A DNA stretch of 64,000 nucleotides from an uncultured Roseburia sp. GTDB lineage: Bacteria > Bacillota > Clostridia > Lachnospirales > Lachnospiraceae. Shown piece by piece: positions 1 through 7,940 of this stretch. A model generated the notes under the pieces. It was not told the DNA's origin, did no database searches, and saw only the letters and a program-made list of their open reading frames with translations. Numbering within the stretch: position 1 is the first letter of the stretch; each line of letters begins with the position of its first letter. The position numbers and the translations under genes are program-made. Location: NCBI GenBank assembly GCA_947174805.1, contig CAMWKH010000004.1, positions 62,001 to 126,000 on the forward strand, given 5' to 3'.

Positions 1-990
1 TTTGTCCGCCAAAACCCCCATCACAAAACGGAATTTCTCTCCGGGATACAATTCTTTTAAACTGTCTGCCAAAGCTTTTGCCCCGTCCCCGTTGTGGGCG
101 CCATCCGCCAGAAAAAAAGGCTCTTTTATCAAAAGCTCCATTCTGCCAGGCCACTTTGCTTTTAAAATCCCCTGGTGCAATGCCTGCTGTGAGATGCGAT
201 ATCCTATATCTCTTAACTCTCTTGCCGCCAGAACTGCCGTCAGGGCATTTTCTCTCTGGTACTTTCCCAGCATGGAAATCTCAAATTCCCCTTCCCCGGG
301 ATAGGAAAATTGTGCCCCTTCCCCCTCTATATCCCGGCTTTCCGCAAGGGTAAGGGGAATGTGCCGTTCTCTGCAATATCTCCGAAACACTTCCTCCGCC
401 TCCCGGGACTGGGGCCCGGAAACGGCCCTGCAGCCAGGTTTTAGTATTCCTGCCTTTTCCATGGCGATTTCTGATAAGGTATTCCCCAGTATCCCCGTAT
501 GGTCAAAGCCGATTTTTGTCAGAACTGCCACTTCCGGCACACCCAGGGCATTGGTAGAATCTAATCTGCCTCCAAGCCCCGTCTCAAAGATTGCCACGTC
601 ACATCTCCTCTCTTTAAAAAAGAGTAATGAGAGAAGGAGACAATAGTCTGACATGGTAGGACTTACCCCAAAATTTTGTCCTAAAATCCACTCTCCTATA
701 CCTTTAAAATCTTCCTTTGAGATATTCTTTCCATCCACGGAAAAGCGCTCTGTAAATTCTTCCAGATGGGGAGAAGTGTACATTCCTGTCTTATATCCCG
801 CCTCTGTGAGAACAGAGCGCAAAAAGGCTGCAGTGGAACCTTTTCCGTTTGTGCCTGCGATATGGATAAAAGGCAGACCTTTTTGGGGATTTCCCACTGC
901 AGCTAACATTTTTTCACTTATTTTTACACCTGGCAGGCTCCCAAAACGGGCAGCCCCTTGAAATTTCTCTTCAATTTCTTTGTATTTCAT
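1..990 (-). CDS. folC: Folylpolyglutamate synthase / dihydrofolate synthase (3' end outside window)
   Basis: FolC adds glutamate to (dihydro)folates in the cytoplasm using ATP. The frame starts at ATG 990 and stays open to base 1, so 330 codons are present and the C-terminal part is missing. Near residue 45 the P-loop AGTNGKGST is visible, followed by the Mur-ligase-like motif ETGLGGRLDSTN and later FLADGAHN, all typical of the family. The usual length is about 430 residues, so roughly 100 are lost beyond the edge. The gene lies 12 bases after degV on the same strand and is probably co-transcribed with it. Nothing unusual is seen in the visible part. Confidence 0.93.
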   Translation of the reverse strand, partial: MKYKEIEEKFQGAARFGSLPGVKISEKMLAAVGNPQKGLPFIHIAGTNGKGSTAAFLRSVLTEAGYKTGMYTSPHLEEFTERFSVDGKNISKEDFKGIGEWILGQNFGVSPTMSDYCLLLSLLFFKERRCDVAIFETGLGGRLDSTNALGVPEVAVLTKIGFDHTGILGNTLSEIAMEKAGILKPGCRAVSGPQSREAEEVFRRYCRERHIPLTLAESRDIEGEGAQFSYPGEGEFEISMLGKYQRENALTAVLAARELRDIGYRISQQALHQGILKAKWPGRMELLIKEPFFLADGAHNGDGAKALADSLKELYPGEKFRFVMGVLADK

Positions 991-1002
991 TCTCTCAGCG
1001 AA

Positions 1003-1842
1003 TTAAACCACCATGATAATACCGCCGTCACTGGCATACATACTGCTGATGCCCGCCGTATCCACCACAATAATTTTCTTAAATTTCGCAAGCCTCTCTA
1101 TATCTTCCTTTACCGCTTTGGCCCTCTGGGGACAATTACAGTGGGAGATGGCCAAAGTTTGATTTTCCACATCTTTCGTGTGTTGAAACATTGTATCCAC
1201 CATCTGCTTTAAAGCCTTGTTCATTCCCCTTGCTTTTCCAAGCTGACAGATCATCCCCTCCGGGGTGGCTCCCATCACCGGTTTAATATTTAATGCATTC
1301 GCCACAAAAGCTTTCAGGTTGCTGAGCCTTCCGTTCTTCCGCAAAACCTCCAGTGTCTCCAGTACAAAGTAAGTATTCTGTGTGGTGATATACTCCTCCA
1401 CCCTCTCCACTGTCTCCTCAAAAGAACACCCTGCCTCTTCAAACTCCTGGGCTTTCATGCCGATTAGCGTCTGGCCCACAGACGCAGACCTGGAATTAAA
1501 TACATAAATTTTTTTCTCTGTGCCGTGCTCCTCCTCATAGAGGTTTTTTGCCAGTAAAGCGCTGTTGTAAGAGCCCGACAGTTCTTTGGAAAGTGTAACC
1601 ACATAAATATGATCTGCATCTCCCCCAAAAGCCTCCATGTATGCCTCAGGAGAAGGACAGGAAGACTTTGGCCCCACCGGGCTTTCCTTTATGCGTTTTA
1701 AAAAATCGGCCTGGTCAAAAGTTTCGTCATCCACCACCCGATATCCGTTAATATCCATTTCCAGGGGAACATTTACATAATGACCATCCTCTTTTAACTC
1801 CCGGGTCAATTCCCCACAGCTGTCAATCACAATTTTATACAT
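1003..1842 (-). CDS. DegV family fatty-acid-binding protein
   Basis: This is a 279-residue DegV protein, a usual length. Family members bind a fatty acid, and in some Firmicutes they present it to fatty-acid kinase (FakA). The N-terminus MYKIVIDSCGEL and the central RSASVGQ segment match the fold; a Ser-rich segment near residue 60 (PKSSCPSPEAY) corresponds to the fatty-acid carboxylate-binding loop. ATG 1842 is preceded by GGAGGTAGAA. The gene has its own promoter overlapped by a large palindrome. No fakA is nearby, so the ligand partner is not shown by context. Confidence 0.85.
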   Translation of the reverse strand: MYKIVIDSCGELTRELKEDGHYVNVPLEMDINGYRVVDDETFDQADFLKRIKESPVGPKSSCPSPEAYMEAFGGDADHIYVVTLSKELSGSYNSALLAKNLYEEEHGTEKKIYVFNSRSASVGQTLIGMKAQEFEEAGCSFEETVERVEEYITTQNTYFVLETLEVLRKNGRLSNLKAFVANALNIKPVMGATPEGMICQLGKARGMNKALKQMVDTMFQHTKDVENQTLAISHCNCPQRAKAVKEDIERLAKFKKIIVVDTAGISSMYASDGGIIMVV

Positions 1843-1888
1843 TTCTACCTCCAGAACAAATACTTTCTATATCTTATCATCTGTTTTT

Positions 1889-1923
1889 CTATTATACGTA
1901 GTATTAATTACTACATATAATAG
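1889..1923. repeat. 35-bp near-perfect palindrome over the degV promoter
   Basis: The two 17-base arms, CTATTATACGTAGTATT on the plus strand and its partner, pair with two mismatches around a single central base. The palindrome covers the -10 element and the expected transcription start of the degV promoter, which is where a repressor operator would be. It could also fold as a 5'-leader hairpin in the degV transcript, where one of the mismatches becomes a G-U pair. No regulator gene lies next to it. Confidence 0.6.
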
Positions 1924-1945
1924 CACACTTTTTCTGACTTGTATA
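1917..1945 (-). promoter_or_regulatory. Probable SigA promoter of degV-folC
   Basis: Read on the minus strand, -35 TATACA (1940-1945) is followed by a 17-base spacer ending in TGC and -10 TATTAT (1917-1922), an extended -10. The -35 matches the consensus at four of six positions. The -10 lies inside the 1889-1923 palindrome. Confidence 0.5.
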
Positions 1946-1990
1946 GAGGAAAATGTATAAACAGTTGGGAATCCTATCCATCAGCCCATG

Positions 1991-3214
1991 TCATACAAAA
2001 TTTATAGTAAGCACATATTGTTCCGTATCCTCCAGATAATAAATAGAAGAAATATTTTCACAGTAATCCGCAATGTGCTGCTCTGTGATAAAATAATCCA
2101 GGGCCTGTTGGTACAGTTCCGGGGAGGAAAACTTCACGGACATTCCCCCTCCTCCCTGATTCCATGCCTGTGCAAAAATACTGCCTACATTTTCCGGTAT
2201 CCACTCCGTAAAATATTTTCCCTCCCGTACAAAATAATTATTCTCCATATTGGTACATTCCGGAAGAGGAAAACTGCTGTCCAGCACATGGGTCCTGCTG
2301 ATTTCTTCTGAGGTTACTGCAAGATAACTGTAGTTGACATATTTTTCTATCTGACTGCTGTCATCCAAGTATCTGGAATTTCCCCAGGTGGTATCCATAT
2401 AATAATAGCTTCCGTCAAGGCGCACCAGATTCCAGGCGTGGGATTCTCCCTCCGCCGTCCCTGTCACAATGGTGCTTGGTACGCCTAAATGATTCAATAG
2501 ATACTGGGTGGCGCAGGCATATCCCTGGCACACCGTTGCCCTGCTTAAAAATACACTGATAATGTTCTGGTTATTTTCCATAGAAGCGTCATAATCCACA
2601 TTTTGGATTAATATTTCAAACACGTATTTTGCTTTCTCATAGTCGGAATCAGAAATAGAAATTCCGGCGAGCAGCTCCTCAACAGAATCGTCAATCTGCT
2701 CCTGGGTGCCCACGCGTTCCTCATAGGACATAGTATATTTGGGGGTAAAATCCATCCCCACCAGATTGCCCCCTCTGGTATACTGGGTATAGACATAACC
2801 GGAAACCCAAAACAGCCCGCCGTAATCTGCACACACGGCTTTGTAGGCATTCTCCAGTATCTTTGTGTCCACAGTGGAAACAGATACCTCCTCCTCATGG
2901 GACAAAATGGCGTCTAAAACTTCGTCGTACACAATTCTTGTCTCCTGGTCCAAGGTACTGTAAGCATAATTGACGCCGAAATCCTCCGTCGGAGAAACTC
3001 CCGTCTCCTCCTGGGGATTTTTTTCAATCTCCGCATCCTCCCACACTGCCTGGGTATCCTCAGCCCCCCGGTATTCCGAACCGATTTCTTCCTTTATGCT
3101 GTTTTCGATGCGGCTGAAGGCCTCTGCAAACTCTTTTGTGCTGCAGCCCCACAACTGCAGAAAAAGGCAGGCAGATAAGACAGACAAAAGGGTTTTCTTT
3201 CTCAAATCTCTCAC
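1991..3214 (-). CDS. Transglutaminase-like lipoprotein
   Basis: This 407-residue protein begins with a lipoprotein signal ending in LQLWGC (lipid-bearing Cys24), so it should sit on the outer face of the membrane. The C-terminal half carries a transglutaminase/protease-like core: CQGYACATQYLL with the candidate nucleophile Cys229, then ESHAWN with the His and MDTTWG with the Asp. The triad is intact. In Firmicutes such proteins are often called cysteine-protease or transglutaminase-domain proteins; the substrate is unknown. The start is GTG 3214 behind GGGAGG, with a spacing of about 11. The gene lies 55 bases after the M18 peptidase gene. Confidence 0.8.
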   Translation of the reverse strand: MRDLRKKTLLSVLSACLFLQLWGCSTKEFAEAFSRIENSIKEEIGSEYRGAEDTQAVWEDAEIEKNPQEETGVSPTEDFGVNYAYSTLDQETRIVYDEVLDAILSHEEEVSVSTVDTKILENAYKAVCADYGGLFWVSGYVYTQYTRGGNLVGMDFTPKYTMSYEERVGTQEQIDDSVEELLAGISISDSDYEKAKYVFEILIQNVDYDASMENNQNIISVFLSRATVCQGYACATQYLLNHLGVPSTIVTGTAEGESHAWNLVRLDGSYYYMDTTWGNSRYLDDSSQIEKYVNYSYLAVTSEEISRTHVLDSSFPLPECTNMENNYFVREGKYFTEWIPENVGSIFAQAWNQGGGGMSVKFSSPELYQQALDYFITEQHIADYCENISSIYYLEDTEQYVLTINFV

Positions 3215-3269
3215 AAATATTCATCCTCCCATGTAAAATCTCATCCGGTGAGCAAACTTGATATCTGCG

Positions 3270-4553
3270 TTACAATTTGTAATATAATTTTATGCACTCC
3301 GTTAAACTATCCAAATCATTTCTCCCCATAAATTCCCTGGCAGAATGCATGGCTAGTATGGGCACTCCCAAATCCACCACAGGGATTGGAAGAAGTGTGG
3401 ACGCAATGGCTCCCAAGGTACTTCCTCCAGGCAGGTCAGAACGGTTCACATACTTTTGGAAGGGAATCCTTCCCTCCAGGCAAATCTGCTGCAAAACGGC
3501 AACGGCCTCACAGTCTGTGGCATAGGACTGAGCAGAAGATTCTTTGATGCAAAAGCCTTCGTTTAACACCGGCTGATTGGTGACATCCATTTTTCCCGTC
3601 TGATTGGGGTGCAGCCCGTGAGCCACATCTACGGACAAAAGCATGCTTCGGTAAATCTCCTTTGACACTCCCTGTCCCTCTGCCCCTAAGGACTGTAAAA
3701 TCCTTGTAAGCACATCACGGAGAAGAAGAGATGCAGCCCCTTGTTTTGTCCTGCTGCCAATCTCCTCGTGGTCAAAATAAGCTGCAAGATTGATACCCTC
3801 TTTCCGGACAGATGTTGTGATGCCCTCCATAAGCCCGTAGACGGAAGTTAAATTATCAAGCCTGGGGCTTGAAACATACTCTTCCTTTCCCCCTATGATA
3901 CATGGATCCTCCCTGCAGTACACCGTAAGCTCATAGTCTAAAATATCCTCCGGCTCTGCGGAAAGTTCCTCCGCTAAAAGCTCCTTAAAATAATTGCTGT
4001 CCTTCTCATCCTTGACATATTGTAAAATTGGCTGCAAATCCGTCTGTTTGTTCAGCTCTATCCCTTTGTTGATTTCACGGTTCATGTGGATGGCAAGATT
4101 TGGTATGGTCATAAGAGGCCGCCCAAAATCTACGTATTCCACCCGGGGTGCAAATACATCCCCGCTTTTTAAGGCTGCCCGTCCGGCCACGGAGAGCGGA
4201 CGGTCCATCCAGGTATTTAAGATTCCCCCTCCGTATGCCTCCAGGTTCAGTTTTCCGTATCCCTTTGTCACAATCTCCGGATTCGGCTTTATTTTAAAAC
4301 AGGGGAAATCCGTGTGGGCTGCCCCCATACGAAATCCCTGCCCCTCCTGATAAGATTCCCCCAGAGTAAAAGCAATCAGGGTACTGCCCCAGTAATGAAC
4401 AAAATATTTTCCCCCTCTTTCCAATTTCCATTCTTCCTTCATGGAAAGTTCCGAAAACCCGTGCTCTGCTAATCTCTCCCTGACAAAAATTGCCACATGG
4501 CAGCTGGAGGTTCCTCTTTGCAATAAGTCAAATAATCCCTGCGTATCCGTCAT
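3270..4553 (-). CDS. M18 family aminopeptidase
   Basis: This is a dinuclear-zinc aminopeptidase of family M18 that removes N-terminal (often acidic or neutral) residues from peptides in the cytoplasm. Signature segments are GAAHTDFPCFKIKP (zinc His and Asp), FDHEEIGSRTKQGA (catalytic Glu pair) and DVAHGLHPN. ATG 4553 begins MTDTQGLFDLL behind CCGGAAG and gives 427 residues, the usual size. A GTG 36 bases further upstream is in frame but adds a non-conserved segment, so I did not use it. The 167 bases to the divergent gene at 4721 hold both promoters; I saw no convincing complete consensus there. Confidence 0.9.
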   Translation of the reverse strand: MTDTQGLFDLLQRGTSSCHVAIFVRERLAEHGFSELSMKEEWKLERGGKYFVHYWGSTLIAFTLGESYQEGQGFRMGAAHTDFPCFKIKPNPEIVTKGYGKLNLEAYGGGILNTWMDRPLSVAGRAALKSGDVFAPRVEYVDFGRPLMTIPNLAIHMNREINKGIELNKQTDLQPILQYVKDEKDSNYFKELLAEELSAEPEDILDYELTVYCREDPCIIGGKEEYVSSPRLDNLTSVYGLMEGITTSVRKEGINLAAYFDHEEIGSRTKQGAASLLLRDVLTRILQSLGAEGQGVSKEIYRSMLLSVDVAHGLHPNQTGKMDVTNQPVLNEGFCIKESSAQSYATDCEAVAVLQQICLEGRIPFQKYVNRSDLPGGSTLGAIASTLLPIPVVDLGVPILAMHSAREFMGRNDLDSLTECIKLYYKL

Positions 4554-4720
4554 AATCTTCCGGTTTCCTTTCCCTGGGCCAAAAGGCACAGTATTTGGTT
4601 CAGCCTAAAGCGTAAACAATGCTGCAATATAAATAATATTTTACTATATTCTGTTGAACTTTTCAAAGGGATTATGATAAACTTAAGAAAAGAAAGAAGA
4701 TTTTTGCAGAAAGGTATTTT

Positions 4721-5224
4721 ATGATTTCACTACAGCTGACTGATATAAAAAACTTTATGAACCAATTTCTCCGGGGGGATATTTTTGACCACTTTCTCAT
4801 GCCGGAAGCTGTCATCGTCCAGGATATCACCTTTACGATTGACGGCCGTCTGAAAAACGAGTATTATTCCCGGGAAGAACTGGAAGAACAAAACCTCGCC
4901 GTAGGAGATACTCTTCCCTATTCTTATATACGGCCTGCCCTTTACCAGTTAATACGCGGAAAAAAGACCCCGGTATATTTTAAATTTGTGCTGATGCTCT
5001 CCCCCGACAATATGGAAAAAACCCTGTCCCTCTCCGAAAGCGGCCTCACCCCCATGGACGTGGCGGGAATGTTTTTAAATATCACCTATCAAGGCGGTTC
5101 CCTGACCGTTACCACGGGAATCTCCTACAAAACCTTTACCACAGATCAGAGATTAAATCATGAGTGGGATAAAATGGTAAAGAAATTTTTGTCCAACCAT
5201 TCCATAGCTTGGGAAGAATGTTGA
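4721..5224 (+). CDS. DUF5721 family protein
   Basis: This is a 167-residue cytoplasmic protein with no signal peptide or membrane segment. Its opening MISLQLTDIKNFMNQFL and the later TPMDVAGMFLN segment match what I remember as DUF5721, a family almost confined to Lachnospiraceae. No function is known. It is followed after 51 bases by a PilZ-domain gene on the same strand, so the two may be expressed together. The start is supported by AAAGG five bases upstream, a modest ribosome binding site. Confidence 0.6.
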   Translation: MISLQLTDIKNFMNQFLRGDIFDHFLMPEAVIVQDITFTIDGRLKNEYYSREELEEQNLAVGDTLPYSYIRPALYQLIRGKKTPVYFKFVLMLSPDNMEKTLSLSESGLTPMDVAGMFLNITYQGGSLTVTTGISYKTFTTDQRLNHEWDKMVKKFLSNHSIAWEEC

Positions 5225-5275
5225 CCTTGAACAGATATGGCTCGTGATCAGAACAACCTATAGGAGGAAAGTACC

Positions 5276-5632
5276 GTGATAGAAAGAAGACGAAACCCCA
5301 GAGTAAATGTCACCCTGCACCTTAGCATTTCCGATTTGTACCGTCAGGACCCGGCTTTGGCAGAACTTAAAAATCTGGATTCCCCCATTCAGATTATAGA
5401 CATCTCCTTGTCGGGAATTGCGTTCATCACAGAATGTGTGCTGCCGGTGGGATATTTTTTTGATGCGGCACTGGATGGCCCCGCTTATAAAAACAAAGTC
5501 TTTACCGGAGTAAAAATTATCCGCAGTGACACGGTAGACCATACCCGCTATCTCTATGGATGTGAGTTTACCCACCAGCCTGATAATCTCCAGGCACTTT
5601 TAGATGAAATGGCAAAGTCTGCCTCTGAGTAA
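5276..5632 (+). CDS. PilZ-domain protein, probable c-di-GMP receptor
   Basis: This small 118-residue protein is essentially one PilZ domain. The N-terminal RRNPR (residues 5-9) is the RxxxR c-di-GMP motif and DISLSG near residue 42 is the D/NxSxxG motif, so both binding elements are intact. It should bind cyclic di-GMP in the cytoplasm and act on an unknown partner. The GTG start is fixed by TAGGAGG six bases upstream. A diguanylate cyclase gene at 17880-19343 in the same window supplies a possible source of ligand, but no direct link is shown. Confidence 0.85.
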   Translation: MIERRRNPRVNVTLHLSISDLYRQDPALAELKNLDSPIQIIDISLSGIAFITECVLPVGYFFDAALDGPAYKNKVFTGVKIIRSDTVDHTRYLYGCEFTHQPDNLQALLDEMAKSASE

Positions 5633-5676
5633 CGAATATGGCAGGCGGAAGATTCATTTTTCCCTGCACATAACAA

Positions 5677-5700
5677 GACAGCCGGCATTTGCCGGCTGTC
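5677..5700. terminator. Hairpin terminator between convergent genes
   Basis: A perfect 10-bp stem GACAGCCGGC / GCCGGCTGTC with the loop ATTT lies between the PilZ gene (+) and the YbjQ-type gene (-). Only short T stretches follow on either side, so it may work in both directions. Confidence 0.7.
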
Positions 5701-5707
5701 CTACTAT

Positions 5708-6019
5708 TTACTTAAATTTTACAGCTGTGCCGTAGGCGATAACTTCCGCCGCACCCTGCATAACAGCAGAGGAAGCATAACGAATATTGACAATGGCGTC
5801 AGCTCCCATGGAGGATGCCTCCTCCACCATTCTCTTGGTGGCAAGGGCTCTGGCTTCATTCATCATATCATTGTACGCTTTCAACTCTCCTCCCACCAAA
5901 GTCTTAAAGCTCTGGGTAATATCTTTTCCGATATTTTTGCTCTGTATAGTGCTTCCCTTTACCAGGCCCAGCATCTCCAGTTCTTTTCCTGTGATATAAT
6001 CAGTATTTACTAAGATCAT
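5708..6019 (-). CDS. YbjQ/UPF0145 family protein
   Basis: This 103-residue protein is a full-length YbjQ (UPF0145) domain, recognised by the N-terminal NTDYITGKE, the GGELKAYNDMM region and GADAIVNIRY. Family members are small oligomeric cytoplasmic proteins, sometimes described as heavy-metal-binding, with no firmly established role. Its first 20 bases overlap the 3' end of the small membrane-protein gene, so translation of the two is likely coupled. Confidence 0.85.
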   Translation of the reverse strand: MILVNTDYITGKELEMLGLVKGSTIQSKNIGKDITQSFKTLVGGELKAYNDMMNEARALATKRMVEEASSMGADAIVNIRYASSAVMQGAAEVIAYGTAVKFK

Positions 6020-6242
6020 CTTCTTCTCCGCTCCTTATCTCCTGAATCCTCTCTACCAGTACATAAATGGTGACTCCCAATAACGCCGCAGGAATCACTG
6101 CCAGAAGAAATTTCAGTATACCTGGAATCTCCGGTACACACAAAACCAGTATGCCAAAGAAAAAATAATATCCTCCAATCAATGCCGTTATGACACAGGG
6201 GGCAACCAGTTTGGCCGCATGTTTCTTATTCTGATCTTCCAT
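6000..6242 (-). CDS. Small membrane protein of unknown function
   Basis: ATG 6242 begins MEDQNKKHAAKL behind AAGGGAG and gives 80 residues. An in-frame ATG 42 bases upstream lacks a ribosome binding site and would overlap the promoter, so it was not used. Two hydrophobic segments (about residues 15-37 and 42-62) suggest a two-pass membrane protein with a charged C-terminal tail. I do not recognise the family. It is first in a two-gene unit with the YbjQ-type gene, behind a strong promoter, which suggests the two act together. Confidence 0.6.
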   Translation of the reverse strand: MEDQNKKHAAKLVAPCVITALIGGYYFFFGILVLCVPEIPGILKFLLAVIPAALLGVTIYVLVERIQEIRSGEEDDLSKY

Positions 6243-6280
6243 ACAAAACCGCTCCCTTCTGTTTGTACTATTATGATAAT

Positions 6281-6309
6281 ACAATAGTGTATTTGGCGGG
6301 TTTTGTCAA
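6281..6309 (-). promoter_or_regulatory. SigA promoter of the membrane-protein/ybjQ-type unit
   Basis: On the minus strand TTGACA (6304-6309, perfect -35) is followed by 17 bases and TATTGT (6281-6286). It lies just after the gpmI stop codon region on the opposite side, 38 bases before ATG 6242. Confidence 0.75.
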
Positions 6310-6319
6310 TATTTTTTTA

Positions 6320-7861
6320 CTACTTTTTGATCAGAAGGGATTTTCCTGTCATCTCTTCGGGCTGTTCCATACCCATCATCTCAATCATAGTGGGAATAAT
6401 ATCTGCCAGACAGCCATTCTCCCGCAATGTATAAGCATCATCATAATTTACCAGGATAAAGGGAACAGGATTGATGGTGTGGGCGGTAAAGCTTCCCCCG
6501 TTTTCATAGTCAACCAACTGTTCTGCATTTCCGTGGTCTGCACAGATAAACATCTGCCCGTTTACTTCTTTAATGGCATCTACCGCTTTGCCCACGCAGG
6601 CATCCACCGTCTCCACTGCCTTTACCGCAGCCTCCAAAATACCGGTATGCCCCACCATATCCGGGTTTGCAAAGTTAATAATAATCACATCATATTTATC
6701 GCTTTTGATTGCATCCACCAATTTTTCACAAACTTCCGGTGCACTCATCTGGGGCTGTAAGTCATACGTTGCAACCTTGGGGGATTTTACAAGAATTCTA
6801 TCCTCACCCTTGTTGGGCTCCTCCACGCCGCCGTTGAAAAAGAATGTCACATGGGCATATTTTTCTGTCTCGGCAATCCTTGCCTGGGTTTTTCCATGTT
6901 CTGCCAGATACTCCCCAAATGTATTTTTTAATTCCACTTTTTTAAATGCAATCTCTTTGTTTGGAATTGTCACATCATATTCTGTAAAACAGATATAGGT
7001 CACATCTTTTCTGGCTCCTCTGTCAAACCCGTCAAACTCATCTGAACAAAATGCCCTGGTAATTTCCCTTGCCCGGTCAGGACGGAAATTAAAGAAAATA
7101 ATACTGTCCTTATCTTCAATGACTGCCAGAGGTTTCCCATCTTCTGTGATTACAGTAGGCATTACAAACTCATCCGTCTTGTCCTCTGCATAACTTGCTG
7201 CTATTGCCTCCCCTGGGGAAGCTGCCTGATTGCCCTCCCCAAGAGTCAGTGCCCTGTAAGCCGCCTCCACACGGTCCCAGCGGTTGTCTCTGTCCATCAC
7301 ATAGTAGCGCCCACAGATAGATGCAATTTTACCTACCCCAATCTCTTTCATTTTTCCTTCCAAAGCTTCAATAAAACCTTTTCCGGCAGTGGGAGAAGTA
7401 TCTCTTCCGTCTAAGAAACAGTGAACGTACACCTGGGAAATCCCCTCTCTCTTTGCCAGTTCTAAAAGACCGTAGAGATGAGTAATATGGCTGTGCACCC
7501 CGCCGTCTGACAAAAGGCCATATAGGTGAAGTTTAGAATTGTTGGCTTTTACGTTGGCTACAGCCTGCAGCAGCTCAGGATTTTTAAAGAAATCTCCGTC
7601 CTCAATTTCTTTTGTGATTCTGGTAAGCTCCTGATATACAATTCTTCCGGCTCCCATATTTAAATGCCCTACTTCGGAATTGCCCATCTGCCCGTCAGGA
7701 AGACCTACGGCCAGTCCGCTGGCGTTGCCTTTCACAAAGGGACAGTCTCTCATCAAACCGTCAATCACCGGGGTCTTTGCCTGTACCACGGCATTGCCCT
7801 CTGTCTTCTCATTCAGTCCAAAACCATCTAAAATCATTAAAACGGTAGGTTTTTTGCTCAT
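6320..7861 (-). CDS. gpmI: 2,3-bisphosphoglycerate-independent phosphoglycerate mutase
   Basis: GpmI interconverts 3- and 2-phosphoglycerate in glycolysis and needs manganese. The start at 7861 (MSKKPTVLMILDGFG) follows GAAGGAGAAAGAA and gives 513 residues, the family's standard length; a longer in-frame extension is rejected. MILDGFG holds the first metal ligands, GNSEVGH carries the phosphorylated serine, and DHGNAEQ and TAHT near the C-terminus complete the metal sites. The gene stands 79 bases after the CapA-like gene, with an AT-rich gap that may hold its own promoter. Confidence 0.96.
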   Translation of the reverse strand: MSKKPTVLMILDGFGLNEKTEGNAVVQAKTPVIDGLMRDCPFVKGNASGLAVGLPDGQMGNSEVGHLNMGAGRIVYQELTRITKEIEDGDFFKNPELLQAVANVKANNSKLHLYGLLSDGGVHSHITHLYGLLELAKREGISQVYVHCFLDGRDTSPTAGKGFIEALEGKMKEIGVGKIASICGRYYVMDRDNRWDRVEAAYRALTLGEGNQAASPGEAIAASYAEDKTDEFVMPTVITEDGKPLAVIEDKDSIIFFNFRPDRAREITRAFCSDEFDGFDRGARKDVTYICFTEYDVTIPNKEIAFKKVELKNTFGEYLAEHGKTQARIAETEKYAHVTFFFNGGVEEPNKGEDRILVKSPKVATYDLQPQMSAPEVCEKLVDAIKSDKYDVIIINFANPDMVGHTGILEAAVKAVETVDACVGKAVDAIKEVNGQMFICADHGNAEQLVDYENGGSFTAHTINPVPFILVNYDDAYTLRENGCLADIIPTMIEMMGMEQPEEMTGKSLLIKK

Positions 7862-7940
7862 TTCTTTCTCCTTCTTTCTATTTTTATTGTAAAATATTTT
7901 TATTTTCCTTACATATTTTAACCCAGGCTGCATATTTTGT

